In this document: positions 49,755 through 57,666 of the stretch, piece by piece
Position numbering within the stretch: the stretch's first letter is position 1
Layout of the letters: each line of letters begins with the position of its first letter
From: Sporisorium sorghi
Taxonomy: Eukaryota > Basidiomycota > Ustilaginomycetes > Ustilaginales > Ustilaginaceae
Direction: 5' to 3'
NCBI GenBank assembly: GCA_023212695.1
Contig: JALCCG010000007.1
Location: forward strand, 62,001-126,000
DNA: 64,000 bases
The notes under the pieces: generated by a model
The model's input: the letters and a program-made list of their open reading frames with translations, nothing else
Database searches by the model: none
What the model was told of the DNA's origin: nothing
Position numbers and translations under genes: made by a program

Positions 49755-52658
49755 TTAAGGAGTATAGTCAACAACGAAATCATTACTTACCATATTCTCT
49801 GGATTAATGACTTTAATTGTAACCGGTCCTGCTGGTAGATTCCTTGGAGTAATAACTTTAATTCTTGTTGCACTGTAATAGAAGTTCAGAGGTACAGGTG
49901 TTCCATCATTGAAAGTAACAAATGCATTTTTATTGAAATCAGTGCCGTTTAAATAAATCGCTGCTCCCCCTTTTATTGCACCTGTTGGTGTGACTGCTGT
50001 AATGATCGGACTAGGAAGAGCCGGTTTTGGATCGTAGGTGTACGTAGATTGGGCACTTGTTCCAGAAGGGTTAGTAATCGTCAATATCACTTGGCCGACT
50101 GCATCTCCCGCAGGTACACGCACTTTAATTCTATTTGCACTATAGTAAAAGTTCAGTTCAGCAGTCTTAGAACCTATAGTAATTACTGCACTAGGATCAA
50201 TATTGGTACCATTTATGAAAATCATGTTATTTCCTTCTAATGGACCATTGGCAGGATCAATTGCCGTAATTGTTGGAAATACTTCGGTGTATGTATATGC
50301 ACCTGGCAAAATATAAGATTGTCCATCTATGTTTGTTACCATTAAATCAAAACTTCCAACAGAAGCTCCTGCCGGTACCGTCAATTTAACTCGTGTTGCA
50401 TCATAATAGAAATCAAGGAGTGCAGCTATTCCCCCAATTGAATATTTAGCCGTTTTGTCAAAGTTCTTACCGTACACAAAAACTTTATCTCCACCCGTAA
50501 TCGGTCCTGTTGGGGGATCAACTCTTAATATTTCTGGTGCTGGCGCTTTAGGTAATTCATTATAAGTGTAAGCATTGGGGAGGACCGCTTCACCAGCACT
50601 TGTTCTAACGACTACATCATAGGTACCTGCAGCAGCAGCAGGGGTAAGAACCTTAATCCGGTTAGCTGAGTAGTAAAAAGAGAACTTGGCTTCCAGCCCA
50701 TTAATGAAAACCTTTGTATCTTTCTCCAGATTGGTTCCTTCAACAAAGAGTGCCTCATTTCCACTAACAAGCCCGCTATTAGGAGTGATTCCTGAAATTG
50801 TTGGTGGTGGTGCTATCGGTAATGGATTATACGTATACGCATCTACCAATACAACAGTCTCACCATTTGGGTTGACAAGACGAATTGGTACTATTCCCTC
50901 TGAACTTGCAGGAGTGATCACCTTAATTTTATTGGAGTCATAGTAGTAATTGACCGTACCTTGTTCATCCCCAAAATACACCTTTACTTCACGGTCAATT
51001 AAATTTCCGTTGATAACAACGGCTTCTCCCCCACTCACCAACCCGCTGTTTGGTGTCACCGTTAGAATTTCTAATTTTGGCACTTCTGGTTCGATGTAAG
51101 TATAGCCTGATGCTTGGGTTATAAATGTACCATCCGGGTTTTCAACCGTTACATCCACTACTCCAGCGATATCGGAAGCAGGAGCTTTAACTTCTAAGTA
51201 CGATGGATTATTAAATACAACACCTGCCCCATACTTATCACCAAACTTTACCTTAGCACCAGCTAAAAAGTTAGTTCCTCGTATAACGACTCTGTTCCCT
51301 CCTTCCATCGGACCATTAGGGGGAGTGATTGTCGCCAGGGTTGGTTGAGCTGTATACATAAATGGAATGGAGACATACTGCCCATCAGGATTTCGAACAG
51401 TAACATTAACAGTCCCCTGTACCCCACTAGGCGTTATAGCCTTAATCTCTGTTGGACTGATAGTCTGAACAGAAACTGCCTCTACCGCACCAAACCTAAC
51501 TGTAGCACCTTGCATAAACTTATCACCCACAATGACAACTTCCTCACCACCTATTACAGATCCCTTATCCGGTGTTATTGAAGTTATAATTGGAGATGGC
51601 GTTTTAACCTTAATTGATTGCGATGGGATTAAGGCGTTACCGTTATTACCCGCGAAATCTTTATATGTTATCTTTGATTCTGCAGCAACCGCTGTAGGAA
51701 ATGTACCTGTTTTGTTAGGGTCTTTCGGCTTAATACTATATTTAAAGGTCAATGTTTCGTTTTTTAATTCAATAAAATTCCATGAAAGGATATTTCCAGC
51801 AACCGTTGGGCGTGGTATATTATTTTCGTAAGATCCTGGAACTAACTCAAAGTCACTACCAATAGTGTCCTTTACAATTACATCGTAAGCACTAGCCACG
51901 CCTATTTCTTTAACAATAGCATTATATATTTCAGATAATCCAACTGATCCTAATACAAAATGGTGATGATGAGAAGTTGTGGCCATATCCATCATCAACA
52001 GATTCGGCTTACTAGTCTCAGGGTCATCATTAGCGTTTAATAAGGCTATCGTATAGAATACTATACCGGCAGCTTTAGCCTCGGCACTTTTTTGGAGTGC
52101 ATATTGATAAGGATTTCCACTTGGCTCCGTTGCGTCTCCATCTGTTAATAACACAATTACCGGTTGGGCTTCTGGTCTATGGTTAGCTAAGACGTCAATC
52201 GCCCCTTGAATGGCATCCCCTGTAGCAGTTCCCCCGTTAGCGTTAATAGTATCGATATAATTTTTAGCTGCAACGGCATCAGTAGTCATAGGAAACGTCT
52301 TAATATTCGAACTACTGCTGTAATCAACTATCCCCACTTGATGCTTGGTGAGATCCATTAAATCTATGAAGCCTTTTGCGGCATTTCTTGCACTTACAAT
52401 TTTTTCACCACTCATGCTACCTGACTTATCGATTACAAGGATAACATCATTAGGCTTTACAATGTTAGCTGGAGGAGTTCCTTTAATTGTCAAGGTAACT
52501 TCTGCTTGCTGCTCAGTTGTAATCTCAACCGGTGATACTGTTCGCTTTACTGTTAGATAGTTGGGCGTAGCTGCATGGACGAAACCTGAACCATATGAAA
52601 TTGAAACGAACGCAACTAACAGGGCCAAAAATATACTTAACATTTTTCGTTTGAACAT
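49755..52658 (-). CDS. secreted VWA-domain protein with seven IPT/TIG repeats
   Basis: A 967-residue exported protein. Signal peptide (about 1-29, ending VHA), then a von Willebrand A domain (about 70-255) with an intact metal-ion adhesion site: DKSGSMS at 77, a Thr loop GTATGDA, and LLTDGD. A linking beta domain (about 255-350) follows, then seven IPT/TIG Ig-like repeats (about 352-965), each opening with a PxxG turn such as ITPNSGLVSGG. The last five share FYYSANRIKV-like strands. No LPXTG, SLH or other wall anchor is seen. It starts 21 bp behind fliT with AGGAGG, so it looks like the last gene of the flagellar cap operon. Likely an adhesin or surface fibre; not described in this context to my knowledge. 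Confidence 0.85.
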   Translation of the reverse strand: MFKRKMLSIFLALLVAFVSISYGSGFVHAATPNYLTVKRTVSPVEITTEQQAEVTLTIKGTPPANIVKPNDVILVIDKSGSMSGEKIVSARNAAKGFIDLMDLTKHQVGIVDYSSSSNIKTFPMTTDAVAAKNYIDTINANGGTATGDAIQGAIDVLANHRPEAQPVIVLLTDGDATEPSGNPYQYALQKSAEAKAAGIVFYTIALLNANDDPETSKPNLLMMDMATTSHHHHFVLGSVGLSEIYNAIVKEIGVASAYDVIVKDTIGSDFELVPGSYENNIPRPTVAGNILSWNFIELKNETLTFKYSIKPKDPNKTGTFPTAVAAESKITYKDFAGNNGNALIPSQSIKVKTPSPIITSITPDKGSVIGGEEVVIVGDKFMQGATVRFGAVEAVSVQTISPTEIKAITPSGVQGTVNVTVRNPDGQYVSIPFMYTAQPTLATITPPNGPMEGGNRVVIRGTNFLAGAKVKFGDKYGAGVVFNNPSYLEVKAPASDIAGVVDVTVENPDGTFITQASGYTYIEPEVPKLEILTVTPNSGLVSGGEAVVINGNLIDREVKVYFGDEQGTVNYYYDSNKIKVITPASSEGIVPIRLVNPNGETVVLVDAYTYNPLPIAPPPTISGITPNSGLVSGNEALFVEGTNLEKDTKVFINGLEAKFSFYYSANRIKVLTPAAAAGTYDVVVRTSAGEAVLPNAYTYNELPKAPAPEILRVDPPTGPITGGDKVFVYGKNFDKTAKYSIGGIAALLDFYYDATRVKLTVPAGASVGSFDLMVTNIDGQSYILPGAYTYTEVFPTITAIDPANGPLEGNNMIFINGTNIDPSAVITIGSKTAELNFYYSANRIKVRVPAGDAVGQVILTITNPSGTSAQSTYTYDPKPALPSPIITAVTPTGAIKGGAAIYLNGTDFNKNAFVTFNDGTPVPLNFYYSATRIKVITPRNLPAGPVTIKVINPENMVSNDFVVDYTP

Positions 52659-52679
52659 ATAAAGCCTCCTCTATTGTTT

Positions 52680-53000
52680 TTATCGTTTTTGGTCGAAGTA
52701 ATAAGATTCATTAGCTGCGTTAGAATTATAATTGACCTGTCTGGTTCTACTCATCAGAACTTTCCTATCTCTGATAATATCCACCAGTCGATCATTCAAT
52801 TTTAAAGCTTCCCTGCATTCTTCTTCCCAAACTTCAGTGCGCTCAAAATTGGGACATTCTACCAAACAGGAAAGTTTCTCAAACAATTTGGTAATCCGAG
52901 TTTCGTCATTAAGGTAGTCACTAAATACAAAACTATCAATGTGCCGCTGGTACAATGATTTCAATTCGCGTACCAGTTCAATTGAGGAATCATTTATCAT
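52680..53000 (-). CDS. fliT: FliT-like flagellar chaperone
   Basis: A 106-residue helical protein, mostly charged. Its position directly behind fliS and its size match FliT of B. subtilis, an export chaperone for FliD. The sequence itself is weakly conserved, so the name rests mainly on context. The ATG overlaps the fliS stop (ATGA), which implies coupled translation. The VWA-IPT gene follows after 21 bp. Confidence 0.65.
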   Translation of the reverse strand: MINDSSIELVRELKSLYQRHIDSFVFSDYLNDETRITKLFEKLSCLVECPNFERTEVWEEECREALKLNDRLVDIIRDRKVLMSRTRQVNYNSNAANESYYFDQKR

Positions 53001-53380
53001 GCCTGGTTCCCTGCCTTAATAATTTGAAGAGCTTCCTTCCAAGTTGTAACCATCCCTTTGGCAAACTCGATCGCTTCATCCAGATACGATACTTCTTTTG
53101 TGGTGGCAAACTGGTTCAGTCTTCTAATATAATAATCATACAATTGGAACAATTGGTTGGATATCTCATACTTCATATCCAACGTAACGGCCAGCTCATT
53201 TAATATAGATCTTGCCCCATGTATAGATTCACCACAAGCCTCGATATCCTTCATTGCAAGATGCTTTTTAGACAGATTTAATTTTCTGTAAAGTTCTTCA
53301 TATAAAATTAAAGTCAGCTCTCCTGGGCTGGCTGTCTCAATTCTCACCTTTTGATATTGATTCTGATAGTTTTGTATCAT
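52997..53380 (-). CDS. fliS: FliS, flagellin export chaperone
   Basis: A 127-residue four-helix protein that binds the flagellin C-terminus before export. The opening NYQNQYQKVRIETASPGELTLILYE pattern (about 3-27) is typical. In Bacillus it also binds FliW-free flagellin and so takes part in the CsrA-FliW switch. AAGGAG precedes the ATG. Confidence 0.95.
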   Translation of the reverse strand: MIQNYQNQYQKVRIETASPGELTLILYEELYRKLNLSKKHLAMKDIEACGESIHGARSILNELAVTLDMKYEISNQLFQLYDYYIRRLNQFATTKEVSYLDEAIEFAKGMVTTWKEALQIIKAGNQA

Positions 53381-53408
53381 ACGTACTCTCCTTAATGATA
53401 TGACTAAT

Positions 53409-54875
53409 TTAGGATCCTAATTGTTGAGATAACCATGAACCTTGCGTATTCAATCGTTGTATGGCTTGTTCCATAGCGGTAAATTGCTTAGTATAACGTG
53501 TCTCAATCATGGCGAGCCTTCTTTCGATATCCGACATTTTAGAGTTATATTCCTTTAGTTGTTTACCAAGAATACTCTCATCTACTACTTCGCTATTCGT
53601 AGATGATCCAATCTGTTTGATTACCTTTTTCATCTGGGTTTGTAAAGTTTGATACAAGTTTTCTGCAATACCTGTTTCTTTTTTAGGGTCTGTGCTTCCT
53701 GTACTTGGTGACTGAGTGAACAATTTGATAACATCATCAGGATTATTGTTCAGTGCCTGCTCTAATTTGTTCTCATCAATTTTTAATTTTCCCAGCTCGG
53801 AAACTCCACCATCCGTAAATGTCTTCGGACTTATACCAATATGAGCCAACGACTTAAACTCACCGTCAATTGTCAGCCGCTGATTCACAACGCCTCGAAG
53901 CGAATTAATAGTGTCTTCTATGAGCTGATTATTACGGAGCAATCCGCTCCTTGCCTTTGTATTCCATAAATCAATCTGCTTCTCTGACATAACCTCTTCC
54001 TCTTCTTTAGTAAGAGGTTTATAATCTCTGAATACTTCTTCATTAGATTTAGCTCTTAATTCATCAATTGTACTGTTGTAAAGATTAACAAAATCAATAA
54101 TTTTTTGCTTTACAGCTGAGTTGTCCTTGGAGACACTAATTAAACTCGTATCTGAAGAGACTCCTTTCAGATTAAATAAAATGCCATCAAGCTCGAAACT
54201 ATTGTTCGAAATCGTCATACTCTTGCCGTTGACTACAACGGAAGCATCCTGACCAGTTGCTGTCGTTTGGGAAAGGCCCAATGATGCCAATACGTTAGTG
54301 TTACCACCTAGCTCTATATTCGAAGATTGTCCCAATTGTGAAGAAGTAAGAGATATCTTTTTGTTTAATGGATCGTAGCTTGCTCGAATGCTCGTTCCTG
54401 ACTTGTTAATATCATTAATGATTGTCGTAAGACTTGAATTCGCATCCACAGTAATATCTACAGATGTCCCTGACCCATTAGATATGGTAAAAGTCCCAGT
54501 TGTGAAACGGGATTTATTCACATCCGTGTCGGCAGGTAGGGCCGTCCCGATAACAGTAGGAGACGTGGCCAAAGAGTTGACCTGAACACTGTAACTCCCC
54601 GCTAGAGGATTTCCTTTCAAGCTCGCTTCCACAACAGAGTTGTTACTCGAGTTGACAGACATTTTGTTAAAGGCACTTGAGAACCTCAGCTCATTAACCG
54701 CATTATTGAATTTAGACAGTATAGTGTTAATATTTCTATACTCATCTCTTTTCCATATTAACGACTGTTTTTCTTTAGCAAGTTTATCCGCTGGGACACG
54801 TTCCGCCTTCATTAGCTTACTAATGATATTGTCAATGTCCATTCCAGATGCCATTCCAGTAATGGATATCCCCAT
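53409..54875 (-). CDS. fliD: FliD, flagellar filament cap protein
   Basis: The hook-associated protein 2 that caps the filament and helps flagellin fold. The N-terminal MGISITGMASGMDIDNII and the C-terminal coiled coil (about 400-488; YTKQFTAMEQAIQRLN) are characteristic. The start is the ATG at 54875 after GGAGGAGG. Length 488 residues. It lies between flaG and fliS in one unit. Confidence 0.95.
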   Translation of the reverse strand: MGISITGMASGMDIDNIISKLMKAERVPADKLAKEKQSLIWKRDEYRNINTILSKFNNAVNELRFSSAFNKMSVNSSNNSVVEASLKGNPLAGSYSVQVNSLATSPTVIGTALPADTDVNKSRFTTGTFTISNGSGTSVDITVDANSSLTTIINDINKSGTSIRASYDPLNKKISLTSSQLGQSSNIELGGNTNVLASLGLSQTTATGQDASVVVNGKSMTISNNSFELDGILFNLKGVSSDTSLISVSKDNSAVKQKIIDFVNLYNSTIDELRAKSNEEVFRDYKPLTKEEEEVMSEKQIDLWNTKARSGLLRNNQLIEDTINSLRGVVNQRLTIDGEFKSLAHIGISPKTFTDGGVSELGKLKIDENKLEQALNNNPDDVIKLFTQSPSTGSTDPKKETGIAENLYQTLQTQMKKVIKQIGSSTNSEVVDESILGKQLKEYNSKMSDIERRLAMIETRYTKQFTAMEQAIQRLNTQGSWLSQQLGS

Positions 54876-54891
54876 GTTAATCCTCCTCCAT

Positions 54892-55257
54892 TCAAATCCT
54901 CTCGTCTTTAAACAATCCCGCAAGCTCCTGAATATTATATATAATATCCACTAGCTTCTCAGGAGGTATCTCTCGTACTACTTCATCCGTTTGTGTATTA
55001 CGCACCTTTACCATGATCTGGTGAGTTTTCTCATGTATTGAAAATTCAAGCCTAGTCTTCAAATCCTGTAACATCTTGTTACTTTTCTCTACAAGCTTTA
55101 TAAGTTCTTGTTCACCTAGAGGCATTGTGGTGTCTTGTGTTTTCAAATTCACCGTCTGGCCCACATCAAGTGATACTTGCGGACTATTTACTTGTTGTAC
55201 ATTAGCTACCTCTCGTTCTAGATTAACAGGAAGCTTTACGGATGGAGTAATTTTCAT
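54892..55257 (-). CDS. flaG: FlaG-family flagellar protein
   Basis: A 121-residue protein with the FlaG domain in its second half (about 55-120; LEFSIHEKTHQIMVKVRNTQT, EVVREIPPEKLVDI). FlaG affects filament length in other genera. A GGAGAGG site precedes the ATG. It is first after the hag terminator. No separate promoter is obvious in the 75-bp gap, so read-through from hag or a promoter I missed must serve it. Confidence 0.9.
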   Translation of the reverse strand: MKITPSVKLPVNLEREVANVQQVNSPQVSLDVGQTVNLKTQDTTMPLGEQELIKLVEKSNKMLQDLKTRLEFSIHEKTHQIMVKVRNTQTDEVVREIPPEKLVDIIYNIQELAGLFKDERI

Positions 55258-55290
55258 ACATACCTCTCCTGTATTAGAAATTTAAAAAAA

Positions 55291-55313
55291 GCCGACCGGA
55301 TAAGCCGGCCGGC
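55291..55313 (-). terminator. terminator of hag
   Basis: GC-rich GCCGGCCGG / CCGGTCGGC hairpin followed on the minus strand by TTTTTTT, 20 bp behind the flagellin stop. Confidence 0.88.
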
Positions 55314-55332
55314 TCGGAACTGTCTCCCCAAA

Positions 55333-56157
55333 TTAACGAAGCAGTTGAAGAACGCCTTGAGGTTGTTGATTCGCTTGAGCAAGCATAGCAGTTGCAGCTT
55401 GCTGCAGAATACCATTCTTCGTGAATTCGCTCATTTCTTTCGCCATGTCCACGTCACGAATCCGAGATTCAGCCGCTGTCAAGTTCTCAGATGTTGTTCC
55501 AAGGTTATTGATAGTGTGCTCCAGACGATTTTGCAGTGCACCCAAGTTAGAACGGCTGGTAGAAACTGCATCAATCGCCGATTGAACCAGTTCTAGGTTA
55601 GCCATTGCAGTACCATTTGCACCATCCAAAGCAGTCAAGTTATCAACACCTAGAGTGTTTGTTGTAGCATCAATCAAAGTGAAAGTCAATTGTTCACTAG
55701 TTGTGTTATTCGCGCCGATTTGAAGGGTAATTGTTGTAGTATTATCATTCAAAATCGTTTTTTTGTTAAATTGTGTGCTATTTGCTGTTGCTTCAATTTG
55801 TGCAACCAGGTTATCGACTTCCGTTTGAATTTTACCAGCATCTTCAGAAGTCAAAGTTTCGTTACCAGCTTGGACATACAGTTCAGCCATACGCTGCAGC
55901 ATGGAATGAGTCTCGTTAAGCGCACCTTCAGCGATTTGAATCAATGAAATCCCGTCTTGAGCGTTACGGTTAGCTTGCTCCAAACCACGGATTTGGTTAC
56001 GCATTTTCTCCGAAATTGCCAGACCCGCAGCATCGTCAGCTGCACGGTTGATACGGAAACCGGAAGAGAGCTTCTCCAGGTTCTTAGAAGCCGCATTGTT
56101 GTTGGAGCCTAATTGACGTTGAGTGTTGTAAGAACTGATATTGTGGTTAATACGCAT
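55333..56157 (-). CDS. hag: flagellin
   Basis: The filament subunit, 274 residues. The conserved N-terminal D0/D1 helices (about 1-140; SSGFRINRAADDAAGLAIS) and C-terminal D1/D0 helices (about 190-274; ending GVLQLL) leave only a short variable part (about 140-190), so there is no large outer domain. NETL and ISLIQIAEGAL motifs are typical. The start has GGGAGGA upstream, within a CsrA-site-like sequence. Ser and Thr are frequent in the variable part, which would be the glycosylation area if the distant glycosyltransferase acts on it. Confidence 0.97.
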   Translation of the reverse strand: MRINHNISSYNTQRQLGSNNNAASKNLEKLSSGFRINRAADDAAGLAISEKMRNQIRGLEQANRNAQDGISLIQIAEGALNETHSMLQRMAELYVQAGNETLTSEDAGKIQTEVDNLVAQIEATANSTQFNKKTILNDNTTTITLQIGANNTTSEQLTFTLIDATTNTLGVDNLTALDGANGTAMANLELVQSAIDAVSTSRSNLGALQNRLEHTINNLGTTSENLTAAESRIRDVDMAKEMSEFTKNGILQQAATAMLAQANQQPQGVLQLLR

Positions 56158-56251
56158 GATTATATTCCTCCCTGGAATGTGTTATCGGTGTGTAAGCATC
56201 CTTGCTACACCATTTACAGGACGGGAACATGGCATTCGGCCGTACTACCAT
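56147..56251 (-). CDS. upstream ORF in the flagellin leader (34 codons, uncertain)
   Basis: An ATG at 56251 with GGGAGGA four bases upstream opens a frame of 34 codons ending in TAA at 56149-56147. It runs through the whole leader and ends 11 bp inside hag in another frame. The product contains CKWC. With the predicted start site near 56265 the ribosome site would lie at the very 5' end. It could be a translated regulator of hag or only a by-product of GGA sites for CsrA. Confidence 0.35.
   Translation of the reverse strand: MVVRPNAMFPSCKWCSKDAYTPITHSREEYNHAY
56163..56210 (-). promoter_or_regulatory. CsrA-binding leader of hag
   Basis: Two sites: a hairpin at 56190-56210 with stem GTGTAGCA/TGCTTACAC (one bulge) and AGGA in the loop, close to the CsrA consensus ACARGGAUGU; and GGGAGGA at 56166-56172, which is the hag Shine-Dalgarno. 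In B. subtilis CsrA uses such a pair to block hag translation. A third GGA site is at 56256-56262. Confidence 0.75.
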
Positions 56252-56272
56252 GTCTTCCTCCCTATAGTATAT

Positions 56273-56299
56273 TTATCGGATCTCAAGCTCGATTGTTTA
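56273..56299 (-). promoter_or_regulatory. sigma-D promoter of hag
   Basis: TAAA, 15-bp spacer, TCCGATAA on the minus strand; consensus TAAA-N15-GCCGATAT, two mismatches. Transcription should begin near 56265, giving a leader of about 108 bases. Confidence 0.8.
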
Positions 56300-56330
56300 T
56301 AGTAAAACGGAACTTTTCTTAAAAAATCAT

Positions 56331-56564
56331 TTATTTATTAGGATCAACAAAACGGTGCAACAAACTATGAAAATCATTGCTAAACTCGATTGCATCCATG
56401 TTTTGTTGCTGAATCGCTACATAGATTTCTTCACGATAGATGGTGACGTCCTTCGGCGCTTCAATGCCTATGCGGACCTGTTCCCCGCTAATTTCGAGAA
56501 TAGAGATAACAATATTATCATTAATCATAATCTTCTGTCCTTTATTTCTGGATAGTATCAACAT
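56331..56564 (-). CDS. csrA: CsrA, translational regulator
   Basis: A 77-residue dimeric RNA-binding protein. [14 protein letters not shown] and the [17 protein letters not shown] strand are diagnostic. It represses hag translation by covering the Shine-Dalgarno; FliW, encoded just upstream, counters it. The gene begins 3 bp behind the fliW stop, with GGAAGGAG before it. The C-terminal extension after YVAIQQQN is slightly longer than in E. coli. Confidence 0.97.
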   Translation of the reverse strand: MLILSRNKGQKIMINDNIVISILEISGEQVRIGIEAPKDVTIYREEIYVAIQQQNMDAIEFSNDFHSLLHRFVDPNK

Positions 56565-56567
56565 AGA

Positions 56568-57005
56568 CTAATCTCCTTCCCTTGAAGGAATCAAGGAATG
56601 ACGTGTAGAATATTCCCCCTGATCAAGTATAACCTGGGCAGCTAACCTGTTAAGCTTGTTAAATACAATTGGAGCTCTAAGATTACATGTTATATCATTT
56701 TTAGAACGCACAGTTACAATTACTCTCACATCAATTTGTTCATTCCCTACTATTTGCAACTTTTCTAGCCAAGATTCACTTAGATGAAATTCATAATCTG
56801 AGATGAATAAAAAGGGATCTACGATTATAAATGTTAAGTTTTCATCTTCAGTAGACTGAAGGAATTGAAATGCTCCACGTTCCTCCTCCAAGATCAGAAT
56901 GAACTGTTCGTTCTCTGAGAACCCGAGTATAGGACTGACAAAGGATACTACTTCTTCCTCATTAACCTGCAATTTTCCAAATCGCTTCGTATTTACTTGT
57001 ACCAT
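56568..57005 (-). CDS. fliW: FliW, flagellar assembly factor and CsrA antagonist
   Basis: A 145-residue protein that binds either flagellin or CsrA, relieving repression when flagellin is exported. FGKLQVNEEEVVSF at the start and ENLTFIIVDPFLF in the middle are typical. AGGAGGAG precedes the ATG, just after a strong hairpin in the yviE-fliW gap. Confidence 0.94.
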   Translation of the reverse strand: MVQVNTKRFGKLQVNEEEVVSFVSPILGFSENEQFILILEEERGAFQFLQSTEDENLTFIIVDPFLFISDYEFHLSESWLEKLQIVGNEQIDVRVIVTVRSKNDITCNLRAPIVFNKLNRLAAQVILDQGEYSTRHSLIPSREGD

Positions 57006-57033
57006 AGACTGCTGGTCTCCTCCTCTTAGAACA

Positions 57034-57072
57034 ACAATAGCTATAATGAGTTATATTCATTATAGCTATTGT
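57034..57072. repeat. perfect 16-bp inverted repeat in the yviE-fliW gap
   Basis: ACAATAGCTATAATGA and its exact inverse around a 7-base loop. No U-tract follows on the minus strand; the fliW ribosome site begins about 15 bp later. It may stabilise or attenuate the transcript between flgKL-yviE and fliW-csrA. Confidence 0.6.
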
Positions 57073-57079
57073 CTGAATG

Positions 57080-57652
57080 TTACACTACAGTATTAATCTG
57101 CGTGCCCATTATTGAAATAGATATGAAGTTTTTACTGCGGAGATACACTTCCAACTTCCCAGGATTATAATTAATAACTGGATGATGTTGTTCAGGATTA
57201 AAAGTAACACCTTTGGGTATAAAGTTTATCTTAAGCTCACTAGGCAGATAGGTAATATCAACATTGTCGTAGCCAGGCTCTCCAGCGATTTGGATAGGGC
57301 GTTCTTCTGAGGCGATCTGACGGGCAATATCAGCGAATACATTCCCACCTTTGTGTATTGCCATCATACGATCACCATTCTTGACTATTTTCTCGATATT
57401 TTCCATTGAGATGCGGAACGCTTCCTGAGCCACCCTATCCATCACCTCTTCAATTTTCCCTCTAACTAGTGCAGACCACGCTCTACGGGAGTCAATCTCC
57501 AGACTCCCATAAGACCGCTGTATCTCCATCTGGCCTTGTTCTTGAGTAATATTGAGAGAAGCCTTAGGCTGCTCAATACTCTGTTGACCTTTAGTCGTCT
57601 CCAAGCCAATTTTGGCATACCCCTGCCGTATCTGAATCTGGGGGATAATCAT
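57080..57652 (-). CDS. YviE-like protein (DUF6470)
   Basis: A 190-residue protein of unknown function found in the same place in many Bacillota, between flgL and fliW. IPQIQIRQGYAKIGLET at the start and KGGNVFADIARQI in the middle are family features. It has no signal peptide. A flagellar role is inferred from constant linkage. GGGGGAG overlaps the space before the ATG. Confidence 0.85.
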   Translation of the reverse strand: MIIPQIQIRQGYAKIGLETTKGQQSIEQPKASLNITQEQGQMEIQRSYGSLEIDSRRAWSALVRGKIEEVMDRVAQEAFRISMENIEKIVKNGDRMMAIHKGGNVFADIARQIASEERPIQIAGEPGYDNVDITYLPSELKINFIPKGVTFNPEQHHPVINYNPGKLEVYLRSKNFISISIMGTQINTVV

Positions 57653-57666
57653 CTAAACTCCCCCTT

